A stretch of 64,000 bases of DNA from Circinella umbellata (Eukaryota; Mucoromycota; Mucoromycetes; Mucorales; Lichtheimiaceae), in NCBI GenBank assembly GCA_025093555.1, contig JAIWNF010000002.1:930001-994000 (forward strand). The letters are read 5' to 3'. The position numbers were made by a program, and so were the translations under genes. Shown piece by piece: positions 25,794-37,790 of this stretch (positions are counted from its first letter, which is position 1; every line of letters begins with the position of its first letter). The notes below the pieces were generated by a model, which had not been told where the DNA came from, searched no databases, and saw only the letters and a list, made by a program, of their open reading frames with translations.

Positions 25794-28645
25794 TCTTGTT
25801 TTTCGTAGTTTTGCAAGTGCATTTTCACCCATAAAGTACAATAGCTTAAAGTAAAGTAATTATTTTAATTTAAGGATGCAAGTATTATATATTTCTGCCT
25901 GATGTAATAATTATCTGTTGTTCACTGTCTGTTCATTCCTGGATGGCTTTTTATCTTTTATCTACTTATTTTCTACTTTTACTTTTATTTATCATTCTAC
26001 TACTACTATTCTAAATTATTACTACTAAAGGTTTTATTAATTATCATATTTCTTTTATATTAGTTATAAAAGAATTATAATAATTATAGTTTTTAATAGT
26101 TACCCTCTTTTATCTTATTGTATAATATCTATTACATTATATAACTAAATGTATATTATTCTATTTTTGATTTTATTATTTTATTATTTTATATTATCTT
26201 TATTATTACAATATAATATTACAGTAATAATATAGCATTGTATTTTATCTACCAAAGTGACCTAGCTACTGCTATTATTATTACTATTATTATTAGTATT
26301 AAGGCATAATGACAATTGGGAGTGTATATAAGAACAAAACTGAGAAAAGTCAAAGACAGCTCTATGTACATTCTCTAAAATATGTAATAATAGGAAGTAA
26401 TTTTATTTCTTTCAATAAGCTGGGAAGGGAATTCCAAAATGTATACCTAGCATGCTAGCAACTATTTTTTTCTTTCTTGCATAATAACTTTTATTTAACA
26501 CCACCATTATTTTCTTTTCGACCATTAATTTTCTTTTAAAATAACTATCATTGCAGATGTAACAGCAGTACAATTGTTATTTACTTTTTTTTTTCTTTTG
26601 GCTGATTACTTTACGGATGCAACAACAATAATCTCCATACTCCCATTCAATACAACAGCTTTGAACTTTTTCTTAAAAAAAAGAGTACCTTCGACTGTAT
26701 CAACCAAAAACATTCAATAGTTACTGTTACTGTTTTCCCTTTGGTGGGGTTATACATTGGCACCCTAACTGAAAATCATCACGTCCATTCTCCATTTAAA
26801 AAAAGTAATTGCTTTTTCTGTAATAATCGGAATTCAGTTGGAAAAAAAAAGTCTTTCGGCATTGTATATTACTCACATTTTGACATTTCTGAACCATCAA
26901 AGTACTGTCGGTGAACCGAACTGAGAGAACCCCTAATTCATTACGCAGTTATCAGAAATAGAAAAATCACATATACTCATATGCATATATTGATATATTC
27001 CATTGATGATATAAGTAGAGAGAGTATTTTATGCTTATAAATCTCAGTCCAATTCTGTTCATTGACTTAACGTCTCTTTTTATTCTACTGATATGATACA
27101 TACATGATTTTGCATTCATTTTTGGGCATGACTATTATACTAGTTACCTTTTTTTTCTTATTTTTTTTTTTTGCTTTGAGAACTTGGTTAATCCCTAAAA
27201 AACAGGTGTACCAATTACGAAAAAAAAAGTTGACTTCAGTTATGAAAAGCTTCCCCTTCATCTGTGTAAATCTCTTATCTTCATTAGTGCGTTTTTGGAC
27301 CTCATTGTCGTATGGCACACGTCAAAATAATCTCCCATCGGCTACTTTCTAAATACACAAATAATAACTCTACCACAGTGACACTTTATAGCAATATACA
27401 AATATAACAATCAAACATAAGTTATTTATTTATATTCACATAATACACCATTTAACATAATATAACATCATGTATAAAACTTGTAATAGAAATAATGATT
27501 TTTTTATCTTATTTCTTTTATCTTTTATCATCATAATATTTTCATATAATATAACACCTGAAAGATCCTCACAAGACTTATTTTGTTACTGTCTTTATTC
27601 TTGCCGTATCTTCCTGTCAAATTCATATTTATAAATACTTCACTCATAAGCGAAAAAAATCACATATTATAAGCAAAAAATATCGTTACCATAAACAGAA
27701 AAAAATGCCATCATACTTAAGCGAGCAAAATCACATATTATAAGCGAGAAAAATTGAGGGCTGTATCTGGTAATGAATGCAACATTCAGTATAATAGCAT
27801 GAGACAGTACATTTGGTAAGCATTTTAACTTCACATATGGAATAGCTCTCATGTTTTATGATGCCAATAAAATCAATTTTTACCAATCAATGCTTTAACT
27901 TGATATTTATGAATAAAAGGTAAATATAAAAAAATAATTTAGAAGTAAATGGATAACGGGGTAGGTTTAGCATGAATTCTTCAAGTATTTTATCATATGA
28001 AAAATAAGATAATAAAAATATTATTATCTCTTTTACAAGCAAGTCCTTATATATATATATATAATTTAGCTATGTGCTTTTCTTTCTTTATAAATAATGT
28101 TATATTATATTATATTATATTGAATTGTATGTTATATGATTATGAATATAAAATATTAACAGCATTTTTGAGTATATTCAAAAGAATCAAGCTACAGCTG
28201 GGTTGGTTACCTAATGATGTATGAAAAGTCAAATGGATAATTTTAACTAGTAAGAGTAGTGAAAAACTTGGACCTTTTATCAGTTCCACCCGTACAGTTA
28301 ACATACTAGACTGCGAGAGTCGAAAGCATTCTCGCGAATATTTTTCAGACTCGAGAAGTGGGATAATATTCTATCTAATTTGTTTTTTACTTTCAAGGTA
28401 TAATAAAAGAAGTTCATAAATTAAAAATGGTTAGAGAGAATTAAAAAGCTAGAAAAATAACACCGTGGGTAACAATTGGATTTGAGCACCTTTTTCATTA
28501 TCATACATATCAGTAAAGGAGTGAGATTTCATCTTGATTATATTCAGTATGTGCTACTATCATCGTATACTGGCCGATTTTAATGTAGTGTTACTGCTTT
28601 ATGTAATTATAATTTTTAAACAGATGCTTTGGAAGATCAATATAG
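25794..28645. other. AT-rich intergenic DNA
   Basis: About 2.8 kb with no supported gene. Runs of TTATTA/TACTAC simple sequence dominate about 25960-26310. Frames at 27104-27352 (+) and 27085-27318 (-) overlap each other on opposite strands and have no motif. A small direct repeat lies at about 27648-27757. Confidence 0.45.
27648..27757. repeat. Two-copy direct repeat with TAAGCGA/CACATATTATAAGC core
   Basis: TAAGCGA followed by AAATCACATATTATAAGC occurs near 27649 and again near 27718, about 69 bp apart. The flanking A-runs differ. Copy number is too low to call a satellite. Confidence 0.5.
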
Positions 28646-30525
28646 CACTTAGGGAATTAATATTCCACAAAAAGTTCAATTTTTTCCAAAAAGTGTCCAA
28701 ATTCCAAAAAATATGCATTTTTTCTCCAAAAAATATATTTTTCAAAACTCCACTTTTTTCTAGAAAAACTCCATCCCCGTTCGATTAGAAAAAAAGGTCG
28801 TCCAAATCATGTAAAACGCTTCTATACATGAATTCTCGAGTATATAAATCATAACAACCGTTTAAATATACATTTCTACACGTGAAAAAAATGAATAATA
28901 AAATACTATATGTTTATGATATAGTCATATGCTTCACTAATATTTATTTATCACTGTTATTTGTTTATTCAGTTATCTAAAACAGGTTTGTATAGTCTGA
29001 TATTTAACAGTCTACCATTGATTGGGGACACACATGATGAGTAATTTTTTTTCTCAATAATCCTAACTCGGAGCATCTCTTTCTCTTTCTTCAACTCGGT
29101 ATTTTTTTTTTTCAATATCACCATGGTGTCTTCATAAAAAAAAAGTCAATAAAAGTACAAATAGTAAAATTACTAATAATAAAGTAAATAAATGATACAG
29201 TGGATGCCATAGTTAAGTTATCTCTGGCCGTTTCACGAATGTATACTGACCTTACGTAGAATCTTAACTAGCAAAGTCAAAGGAGTATAAAGAGATTAAA
29301 ACTAATAACAAGATCTGTGAGCATTTACCCAACATTCTTGAAAATCAACAACCACAAAAATACAAAACCAATAAATGACAGTAGCTCATCAAGGATCATA
29401 ATAGGTCGCGTAATAATTGAAAAACCAAACATACGTATAAAAGAAAAAAAAAGGATACAGGATAGTATGGTCTATTCTCACTTCTTTTCCCTCCGTTTGT
29501 TTTTTCGTGTTTTTTTTTATCCACGCCATTCATTGTAAACATTTATTTCGTGAAAGATATAGTGCTATTCCTTCTTTCTTTTTTTGCCAGAAAAAAAATT
29601 ACCTATATGATTCGATAGGATTATGTGTATTTTGAAATGTGCGCCTCATACTGGTAAATCTAGGCACAATTTAATTTGAATATGCACAAATTTGATTAAA
29701 TGACCCTGATACGTAAAATATATTAACAGTTCTTTTTTGATAATTTTATTAACTTGTTGTAGACAGCAATAAACCAAATAATACTCAAGAGCACTTAAAA
29801 CCAACAAAAGAATAACAAGTATGTATCAAAATGACTGTACTAGTACCACTAGTTTTAAAAGTCATAATAATTCAGATAATTATGAATATTACGTTTATGA
29901 TGAAAGTGCTGGCAACGAAAATAAGGATGATGATGATGAAGACGACATTGACGAAGAACAAAGCTTTAACGCTGACAAAGGACGAAACTGTGAAGACATC
30001 GATGAAGAACAAGAGTTCAAAGACTTTAGCAAAGAAAAGTCTATTGTATCAAGGTGTAAATCGATAAAAACAAAACAAGTACAAAAAATTATTCATTACG
30101 ACAAACGCGATAGTGACTAGAAAACGAGCATTAAAAGAAGATATTTTACTAATAAGAAGCAACCCGGTATCAAACAGAAACAATAAGACGAAGAAGAAAA
30201 AATTAGAGCAGAAAAAATTATTGTTTTTTCTTTTATTACTGTTGCTACATTTTTATATATTCAAATAAATTAAATTTTGGCATGATATCCATACGCAATA
30301 AAATCAATCTATTATAATCTATTTAATTACCTATTTTATATCACTATTCTATGTTCGATTACTAGTATATATTACGTATTTCCATTTTTTTCTAAAAAAT
30401 TTCCAGAAAGCTTTCAAACTAAGTTCCAAAAAACATCCAACTGATTAAGTTGCGAATAGCTATTCTGGAGTTGGACTTTTTTTGGAAAAAATTGGAGCTT
30501 TTGTGGAATATATATTCCCTAAGTG
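28646..30525. mobile_element. Non-autonomous DNA transposon with inverted repeats
   Basis: The outermost bases CACTTAGGGAAT(A/T)(A/T)ATATTCC recur in inverted orientation at 30525. The match continues through CACAAAA, CAATTTTTTCCAAAAA and GTCCAA, so the terminal repeats are about 55 bp with only a handful of mismatches. The element is flanked by TAG on both sides (28643-28645 and 30526-30528), consistent with a TA or TAG target duplication. TCCAAAAA words are repeated inside both ends, and a second palindrome (arms 30424-30442 and 30468-30486) lies at the right end, as is common for transposase-binding ends. The interior has one acidic frame (29821-30120) but no DDE transposase, so the copy cannot move by itself. 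Superfamily is uncertain; Tc1/mariner fits best. Confidence 0.75.
29821..30120 (+). pseudogene. Acidic ORF inside the transposon, possible transposase remnant
   Basis: A 99-codon frame opening with MYQNDC has a strongly acidic middle (KDDDDEDDIDEEQ, then EDIDEEQEF) and a basic end (KSIKTKQVQKIIHYDKR). After the stop, the next ~60 bp still reads as a basic peptide. Transposases of mucoralean Tc1-like elements often begin with such an acidic leader before a helix-turn-helix. I therefore read this as the N-terminal stub of a deleted transposase. This rests on composition and position inside the inverted repeats, not on a catalytic motif. Confidence 0.35.
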
Positions 30526-30928
30526 TAGTGTAAGTGCATAATGAAATATCCATCAGAAAAATATAATTGTTAGTGGCCTTGATAAAAAAGGTTATAATAC
30601 AATAATAGGCTTCATTTTCAAAAAGCTTAGATTATATAGTGTGTTTTAATATAGAAACTCTTGTTTTGTACTGCTAATAAATGATAATTCTTCAACCAAG
30701 TAAATAAATAAGTTCACTTAAGATAATTGAAAACAAAATAAGAATATGGCGTATCTCGTTCGTGATACTTGGATTTATATATTCTGCGACAGCACAGGAG
30801 CAAACAAACGAAAAGCTCCGCTAAGCTGGTACATCAGCTCATCTACGTTCCAGCAACGAAACGCAGTAGGGTTTTTATTTTCAAACCTTTTTTCTTTTAA
30901 ATATACATAAAATACACAATTTGACACG
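30526..30928. other. Promoter region of V-ATPase subunit f gene
   Basis: About 400 bp between the transposon end and the ATG at 30929. A minus-strand frame (30775-30990) overlaps the first exon of the next gene antisense and is a shadow. No regulatory motif stands out. Confidence 0.4.
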
Positions 30929-31392
30929 ATGAAGACGTTGGTCAGCCCTGGCAATGCAATCTGCTGCAGCATCCTTTCAGTTTGCGGCATTATTTTTCTT
31001 GTAATATCTTACATTCCAAACCATTCATCAATTAACTCTTTTTTTTATATTACTTTTTATTTAGACTAACATGAATCAACTTTTTTTTTTACGCTTCAAT
31101 CATATACGTTGTATATAGACATTATTAGGTTTTGCTTTTGATGCTCGTGTCGAAGTGTTGACAGAATTTGTAACTGATCCAGATGACCCACATGCTACTG
31201 CATCAGCTTGTTTTACAGCTGCTATTGTGTATGCTTGCTTCTTGGCCTTCTGTGGTTGTCAGGTAATAATATAATCTATGTATAATTTTCATGGTTTAAC
31301 CGCGCGTCAATCTACGTTACTGAAACTTTTTTTTTGGCTGTATATAGTCTCTTGTACACAAGTTTAATTCTCGTCACCAAATCCAACTTTAA
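30929..31392 (+). CDS. V-type ATPase subunit f (RNASEK / YPR170W-B family)
   Basis: Three short exons (30929-31000, 31119-31262, 31348-31392) join in phase to 86 aa, close to the 85 aa of yeast YPR170W-B. The protein has the family layout: SPGNAICCSILSVCGIIFL (first membrane helix with the double Cys), a short lumenal loop ending TDPDDP, then ACFTAAIVYACFLAFCGCQ (second helix) and a short basic tail. The family is subunit f of the proton-pumping V-ATPase Vo sector, related to animal RNASEK. The first intron has an ACTAAC branch point, and both others junctions use GTAATA donors and ATATAG acceptors. Each exon is under 150 bp, so a simple ORF scan would miss it. It is convergent with the acyltransferase gene downstream. 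Confidence 0.9.
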
Positions 31393-31854
31393 ATCATTTT
31401 CTCGTATACATACAGCAACCATATATAACATTTGAGAAAGAAAGGGAAGAAACAGTACATATCATTTATTGCCGCTCGTCATTCCTTTCCCCCCTCCTTT
31501 TCAGAAGGATTTCTGTTACCGATATACACACAAACACACATACACACATATTCGATTCTTTTTTCCCGATTTTGTTTCATCATTAAAATGATACCTTTGT
31601 TGTATAAATTTATATAATGTTTGAGATAAAGAAATGAAGAGAAAAAGCAGGAGTAGCGTGAGTGTAGGTAGTAATAGGGTTTCTATCGATACATTTAGGC
31701 TGTATTATAGATATGATACAATTAAGGGATAAAAAAGAAAGAGTAAAAAAAGAGAGATAAGTGTATATAAAGGAAGAGTAATAGGAAAGAAGTAGTAAAT
31801 TGCGTTAAGATAGGTTTATATAAAATTGTTATAATATTAATAAAAAGAGACCTT
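31393..31854. other. Convergent 3' intergenic region
   Basis: It lies between the 3' ends of two convergent genes and should hold both 3' UTRs. Sequence is purine-rich on the plus strand from about 31620. No gene is seen. Confidence 0.5.
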
Positions 31855-33011
31855 TTATTTATATTGCTGCTGCCCAAGTTCTTTTAATGTCTTGAGCATA
31901 TCTTCACGTACACTTGAGGCTAACTTATCAACAGACTCGGAATCTTCGGCAATATCCTTGGTAGGAACAGGGGGAAGGACCTTGATACGAATTTTACCAG
32001 AATTAAATCGCTTAGCTTTCGAATCATATAAGTGATAATAGTTTTGAACGACAATAGGTACAATGGGAACGCCTGCCTGAACGGCCATATAGAACGCACC
32101 CTTTTTAAATGGTAATAAATCCAATTCTGAAGCATGTCCTCGAGTTCCTTCTGGGAATCTATATGCAATTAAGAGATATTGTCATGAGCTTCGGCCTTTT
32201 TTATCTTCTTTGTTAATTAATTACGATTTTCGATGTAATATGTCGACATTAAGGCACTTACAACCAAACACTGATCTTTAAAAAAATGAAGAAATTAAAC
32301 CATGGTGATGAGAGTTAGTAGAAATACATGCAAAAAACTACACTTCCTTTTTTTGTAAATCCAGATAACCCAGCAATTTATATTTACTTTTTTTTTATTA
32401 ATATCTTCGGCAGCTTGTTTTGCTTCCTTAATGGCATTATCTCGATTTTTACGATCTAAAAAGATAGCCTTGGCCAATATCACTAAAATAGATGTTTTAT
32501 TGTTGCTTTGTTGTCAGAGAATTTTCCAGCTTATATTTTTATCCATTGGTGGTTCGTATTCACAACAAACAAAATAAAAGTAATATCCAGAAAACAATAT
32601 ATACATACTGTACCACCCCAAAAATGGGTAATATTTGAGTGCCTTTTTAGCTACAACAGAGGTTGCTTTTGGAAATACACTGGCCATAAAGAAAACATCC
32701 ATGCTTGATTGGTGGTTGCATACAAGAACACTTAGAGGGTGCACCAAGTTCTCGGACCCTTCAATAGTAACAGAAATGTCAACCAAAAACCCGAGTAGAT
32801 TATAATAGAATTGAGAAACAGAATAATTGATCAAATCGGCTCGACCTACAAGTGGTAATAATAAAGAGGCAAAAACACCGTATAAAGCACAAATGCTAAG
32901 ACACATTACTGAAACGACACTACGATAATAATAACCGCCATGGTGACGATAGAGCACCATAAATATCGCCGTTGCTATTAGCAATGTGCTCGCAGGCGTC
33001 AAAATAATCAT
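31855..33011 (-). CDS. SLC1: 1-acyl-sn-glycerol-3-phosphate acyltransferase (PlsC/SLC1)
   Basis: Four exons on the minus strand (33011-32609, 32482-32388, 32275-32262, 32158-31855) join in phase to 271 aa. The enzyme acylates lysophosphatidic acid at sn-2 to make phosphatidic acid for membrane lipids and triacylglycerol, normally in the ER. Two N-terminal hydrophobic segments precede the acyltransferase motif I NHQSSMD (NHx4D). Motif III is FPEGTRG and motif IV is VPIVPIV. The third exon is only 14 nt. It encodes ISVW plus two bases of the next codon and splits exactly in front of FPEGTR, so skipping it would shift the frame ahead of a key motif. Divergent from ARPC2 with 287 bp between the start codons. 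Confidence 0.95.
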
Positions 33012-33298
33012 ATCTTGTCGAAAAGATTGAAAGAAAAGTTAAAAGAAAGCAGAGTCTTCAAAAAAAAAAAAGAGAGGGAAAATAAAGGAAAATGAAGATA
33101 TGACGTTTATAAGAAGCGCGTGCTTTTTTTTGGTCTCTTGTCCCAGAGGATAATTCCAAATTTAAAACCTTGTGAACACAGTTCCCGCTCGTGCTCAGGT
33201 TAGAGAGAGAGCGGGCTGAAATTTTGCTCTGGAAGGTCGCTTGGCGAATTTACTTGCTGTAGTAGCGTTTTCTTGCTTGGTTCAAAACTTATAAAAAG
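33012..33298. promoter_or_regulatory. Shared divergent promoter, SLC1 / ARPC2
   Basis: 287 bp separate two ATGs facing away from each other. The segment includes a GC-richer patch around 33150-33250 (GTCCCAGAGG, CCCGCTCGTG, GAGAGCGGGC) in otherwise AT-rich DNA. No specific factor site is recognised. Confidence 0.45.
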
Positions 33299-34650
33299 AT
33301 GATTTTGTTGGATTATTATAATGTCATTTTAAAAGATACTTTGGAAGCTCGACTCAATGGGTAAAGGCATATACTTTTAGAAAATAATAATAAAGAAAAA
33401 TATATATACGAAAACCTTTTACTTTTTTTTTAGAAAAGGAAAGAAGTATATATGTATATATATTCAATTATAGCTAACGCAACTTTTTTATCAGAGGTAA
33501 ACGCGAATCGATGGACATGACCATCGTTGACTTTGATGGAGTCACTTACTACATCTCGACTCCACAAACAAAAAGCGTACTTCATATCTCTCTTCAATGG
33601 AGCTGTTTCCCAGAATTGGTCAAGTATGGAGCTACCGAAATCTTACAACGCGAATATGGAAGCTATTTAGCAGCACAACCTGAGCAAGGGTATGATTTGA
33701 CTCTTGCTATCGATTTGGACAGTGTTCCCGATGATCAAGGTAATAAATAAACAAGTTAACAAATGGATAACCTGTGTAGATAATACTTATTATACTAATA
33801 TGATACATTTGTATATTGTGGTGGGTTTAACAGAAACCAAAGACTCACTTATTCGTAAGGTATCATTATTAAAACGTAATTTATTGGCTGCTCCGTTTGA
33901 ACGTGCCTTTTTGGAACAAGGACAATATGAAGACCAAGAACAAGCCAACCCTTCTTCAGAACTCATGTCTGTCAACTATCGCTCTGAAGAAGCTATCTAT
34001 GTTAAATCTAGTTTCGATCGTGTCACTGTTATTTTTAGTACAAAGTTCAAGGATGAAACAGACAAGATTTTCGGTAAAGTCTTTTTGCAGGAATTTGTGG
34101 ACGCACGACGCCGTCCTGCTTTGCAAAATGCTCCTCAAGTACTTTATACTACCCGTGAACCTCCCATGGAGCTCCGTAATGTGGTTCAAGATACTCCTGA
34201 TACTAGCTATGTTACTTTTGGTAGGTGTACTATTAAACAGTATATGTGAAAATGGATGGGAGCGGAACTTAATATATTCATCTAATTGTAATTATTATCT
34301 TTTTAGTTCTTTTCCCCCAACATTTCACAAAGGGTGATGTACGTGAAGAAACCATTTCTCGTATACAAATCTTCCGTGATTACCTCCATTATCATATCAA
34401 GTGCTCAAAGGCATATATGCATACCCGTATGAGAGCACGCGTTCGTGATTTCTTGAAGGTGCTTAACAGAGCTAAACCTGAAACCGGCAACGTTGAAAAG
34501 AAGACTGTTAGGTAAATTTATTAAATTGCTATTGAATTTGGAAAAGTGGAAGATGTTGAGGGGGTGGAAGTAATATTCAGTTTAATAGTAACTGTAACTA
34601 ACTTATTGCTATATTATAATAATAGTGGAAGAACATTCCGCAGAAGCTAG
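33299..34650 (+). CDS. ARPC2: Arp2/3 complex subunit 2 (p34)
   Basis: Five exons (33299-33360, 33495-33739, 33834-34220, 34307-34511, 34626-34650) join in phase to 307 aa; the human protein has 300. ARPC2 is a core scaffold of the seven-subunit Arp2/3 complex that nucleates branched actin at endocytic patches. Family landmarks run the full length: [10 protein letters not shown] at the start, [79 protein letters not shown] and the C-terminal GRTFRRS. The last exon is 25 nt. Nothing is missing. Convergent with TYW3. Confidence 0.97.
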
Positions 34651-34779
34651 ACTTATATCATTTCTTTCCTTTTTTCTTTATTATTTTTTGTTACAAATAA
34701 CCAATCAAATAACCAACGTCAAAAAAGAAAATAATACAAATACGATTATGCCTTCTTTTTTGTTTATTTATTTATCAAT

Positions 34780-35748
34780 TTAATGTTCTAAATTAAGATC
34801 CGTTAAATCAACATCGATATCATTTTCACCTTTCGATAAATTATTACTAGAAGTAGCAGCAGCAGCAGCAGCAGCAGCAGCAGCTTTTTCTAATCCTTCT
34901 CGTCGTTTTCGTTCTCTTCGCTCTTCCTTTGTTTCTATAGCCATTTTTGCTTCATTTCCTTCTACTTCTTTGAGCATCATATCCTCAAATTGTTTCATCC
35001 GATCGGCATTCTGAGTGAATTTATCATTTGACATATGTAAAAGTAAAAATAAATAGGTTGGATCAACTAAACATTGTATATCCCCATTTGAGTCTACATA
35101 ACCAATAGGCGTATCAATCTTGTGTGTGCTACGAATAGCAAGCATTTCACGTGTTCGTGATGGTGTCATGCCACTATTTTGATATCCTGCTTGGAATGCT
35201 AGACCATTTAATCGCATACATGCTTCTTGTGACGCTGCTTCAACATGTAAAATCTATCATTGAAATATATAATCCTTCTTAGTTCCTCCTAATACCTTAT
35301 CTATCTTAATTAGTTTTCCATAATAATACTTGGGGTAGTATATACATACCAATGGCTCAAATTTAAAATAAACCATTTGTTTGTGCATAATATCTTGGGG
35401 TGACAAGTTATTGCCAAATACAATTCGACGACCTGATCCAAATAACAAATTAGTAATCCATTCATTGTCAGCTTGTTCTGGAATCACTACAGGCTCATGA
35501 GTAACATAAAGCCAAATGCCTCCTTTGGTTGTTGATTTGTCGTCTTGGTAACCTTCACAATAGACAGCAACACGACCACTACAGCTGCTGGTAGTATAAT
35601 AGTCTGGGTGTTTATTTATAATATGAATAAGATCAAGAATAGGTGCATCAATGAATCCTTTAGGTGATTTATCTCGACGTTCTGAATCGAGTGTTTCTAC
35701 GAGTGAAGAAACAACTTGATGTTTTCTCGTTGCAAATGTATCGGTCAT
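34780..35748 (-). CDS. TYW3: tRNA wybutosine-synthesizing protein 3
   Basis: Two exons (35748-35350, 35253-34780) give 290 aa. TYW3 is the SAM-dependent methyltransferase that modifies the N-4 position of the yW base at position 37 of tRNA-Phe. The conserved N-terminus is visible: FATRKHQVVSSL, DAPILDLIHIINKHPDYYTTSSCSGR (quoted only to the core SSCSGR), GGIWLYVTHEP, and MVYFKFEPLILHV across the splice site. The second exon continues with GYQNSGMTPS and IRSTHKIDTPIGY. The C-terminus is a lineage-specific tail with a charged helix, about ten Ala in a row, and an acidic end, probably disordered. Convergent with ARPC2 (129 bp between stops). Confidence 0.95.
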
Positions 35749-35945
35749 GTCAAAGATATGTAAGAAGACAAGGAAGTTTTAAAAAAGAGGAAAAAAAAAA
35801 CTTTATCTAGAACTGAGTTTGCGTTTGTAGTACCAAAAAATAAAAATAAAATATATGCTTTTATATACAAGAAACTCAATTAAACAGAAATTAAAATAAT
35901 AATAATAATAGTAATAATAAGATAATAAATAAAATAAATAAAAAG

Positions 35946-37234
35946 TTATCGACGATGGGTAGACTCTGATGATCTATTAGACGATATATTGTTGCTACTA
36001 CCTATACTTGTTACGCGACTACTTCTATTGCTGTTGTTAGGCGTTGTTGCGCTTCCATATCGGATCACAATTGCCTTGATATTGACGTATAATTTACAGC
36101 TAATCTGAGCCCATCGACGTGGATCTTGTGCAAGTGGTAATATCCATTGATCTAATTTTTCTGTTGTCTCATTGCAAGCTTGACGGGTATATGGTGATAG
36201 ATAATATCGAAGCCTTAGAAAGTGAGCAAATACAATCAACGCCAGAATGGATGTTTGAAAACTGTTTTTAAAAACCATAAATTAATTTAGACCGATAGAA
36301 AATAGTCCTACCTCTGTTGACACATACGCACACTCATGCGTACATATCCTACCCACTCACAAACACCATTGTAGCTTACCTAATAACACCAAGCAATAAT
36401 TGTCCTAATACACCAACAACTTCAACATACGCAGCCAATTGCATGGCCATTTCATGATGATCATCCGTATACTGCTTTATGGACCGACAAGTTTGTACGA
36501 CAGTAGAATTGCTGTCTTTTGGATAAATAGCTGGAATAATTGCACTTGGAATATATGCAAACATGTGAAATAGTGAAAATATAAAAAAGGGAACCAATGT
36601 TACTATATATAATGATTTTGTCAGTTCAATTTTTAATTCATGTATACACATACTGTCTATTAATGGATTGTTCTATATTATTCAAAATATAAAAGTGATG
36701 CTATTTCTTACCAGTAATGGGCTGATATGAATACCAATAGAAAGCAATTGCAAAATATTGAACATTCTCGTTACCAATAAATTCCATATCAAATCGTCTT
36801 GGTATCTGAATAAAAAAAATGGACGTGTCAAAAACAATTTTTTATTAAGTTACAGACGCGGCGGTAGAAAAGCTTTTTAATATTACACATTATGTTATTA
36901 AACTTACACCAACTGATTTCCAAATAACAATACCATAAGATATTAACGATCCAGCATGGGCGCGTTTATAATAATTAGCATATGGATGAAGTGAAAGGAC
37001 TGATGTAAAATAAAGAATAGCATTAAACACAAGACAAACATGACCACACCACCAATAAAATTGAGGATGCTTTTTTAATAAGAAAAAAAGAAAGTTTAGT
37101 AAGTGCTTCTTTTTTTATTATATTAACTCTTTCTCATATGAATATATTATTTAATATCTCTATATTTTATTGTATATATGATTTACCTTTGCTAGTGCTA
37201 TTATTCTTTCAGTTAATGGTGGATGATCCGTCAT
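35946..37234 (-). CDS. TMEM33 / Pom33-family membrane protein
   Basis: Five exons on the minus strand (37234-37187, 37069-36908, 36805-36712, 36602-36380, 36261-35946) join in phase to 280 aa. The protein starts MTDHPPLTERIIALAK. It has several hydrophobic segments: WWCGHVCLVFNAILYF, then GIVIW, FAIAFYWYS, VTLVPFFIFSLFHMFAYIP, LGQLLLGVI and ILALIVFAHFLRLRYYLS. The pattern PITVTLVPFFIFSLFH resembles the central helix of TMEM33/Pom33/Tts1, ER and nuclear-envelope proteins that shape ER tubules and help nuclear pore assembly. The Ser/Asn-rich C-terminus is disordered. Family assignment rests on topology and a few motifs, so it is less secure than its neighbours. Confidence 0.8.
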
Positions 37235-37790
37235 TATTATTTTTTTCTTGTCAGAAATGCACTAAAGGAGAAGAAAAAAAAAAGATTCAATATGAAAAAA
37301 AGAGAGCTGTTATTTCAAAAAAGCATTAATGGTTGCACAGACATAAAATCAGGAACACAGCAAATATATTATTTACTAGTTGCTTACCTAAAAGTATGAC
37401 GGCTCTTTTATTTTTTTGATCGGTAGCAAGATCTTGTAAAACAAAAATCAACTGAAATTAATATTAATATTACTATTCATTCAAATTATATTCTAGCATT
37501 AGCAATGTCGCACGTTATTCTTATATACATGCGAGTCTTCATGTTCAAAAATTAACAATTGTAATTTGAAAAATAGTCATTGAGTAAAAAAAAAAGGTTT
37601 TTGCACTTATAATATAAATGTGAATGTGAATATGCTACACACATGTAGATAACATAGCTACTTCCATAAATATATTTTTAAATTTACAAAAAGAGACAAT
37701 AGTATGTTACGACGACTCGAAAAGAAAAATGAGTCATCCAAATTAAAATTATTAGGCATAAATTAAATAGTTTTGTTATTTTATAATTAA
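37235..37790. other. Intergenic, no clear gene
   Basis: Spacer upstream of the TMEM33-like gene and downstream of the GNAT gene, both on the minus strand. No coding pattern or RNA was recognised. Confidence 0.5.

Noticed and set aside
27085..27352. Overlapping frames of about 80 codons on opposite strands
   Set aside because: Low-complexity Phe/Lys runs from homopolymers. Neither strand shows splice-linked extension.
30775..30990. 71-codon minus-strand frame
   Set aside because: Antisense shadow over the first exon of the V-ATPase subunit f gene, which has family similarity and correct splicing.
37138..37329. 63-codon plus-strand frame
   Set aside because: Antisense to the first exon and first intron of the TMEM33-like gene.
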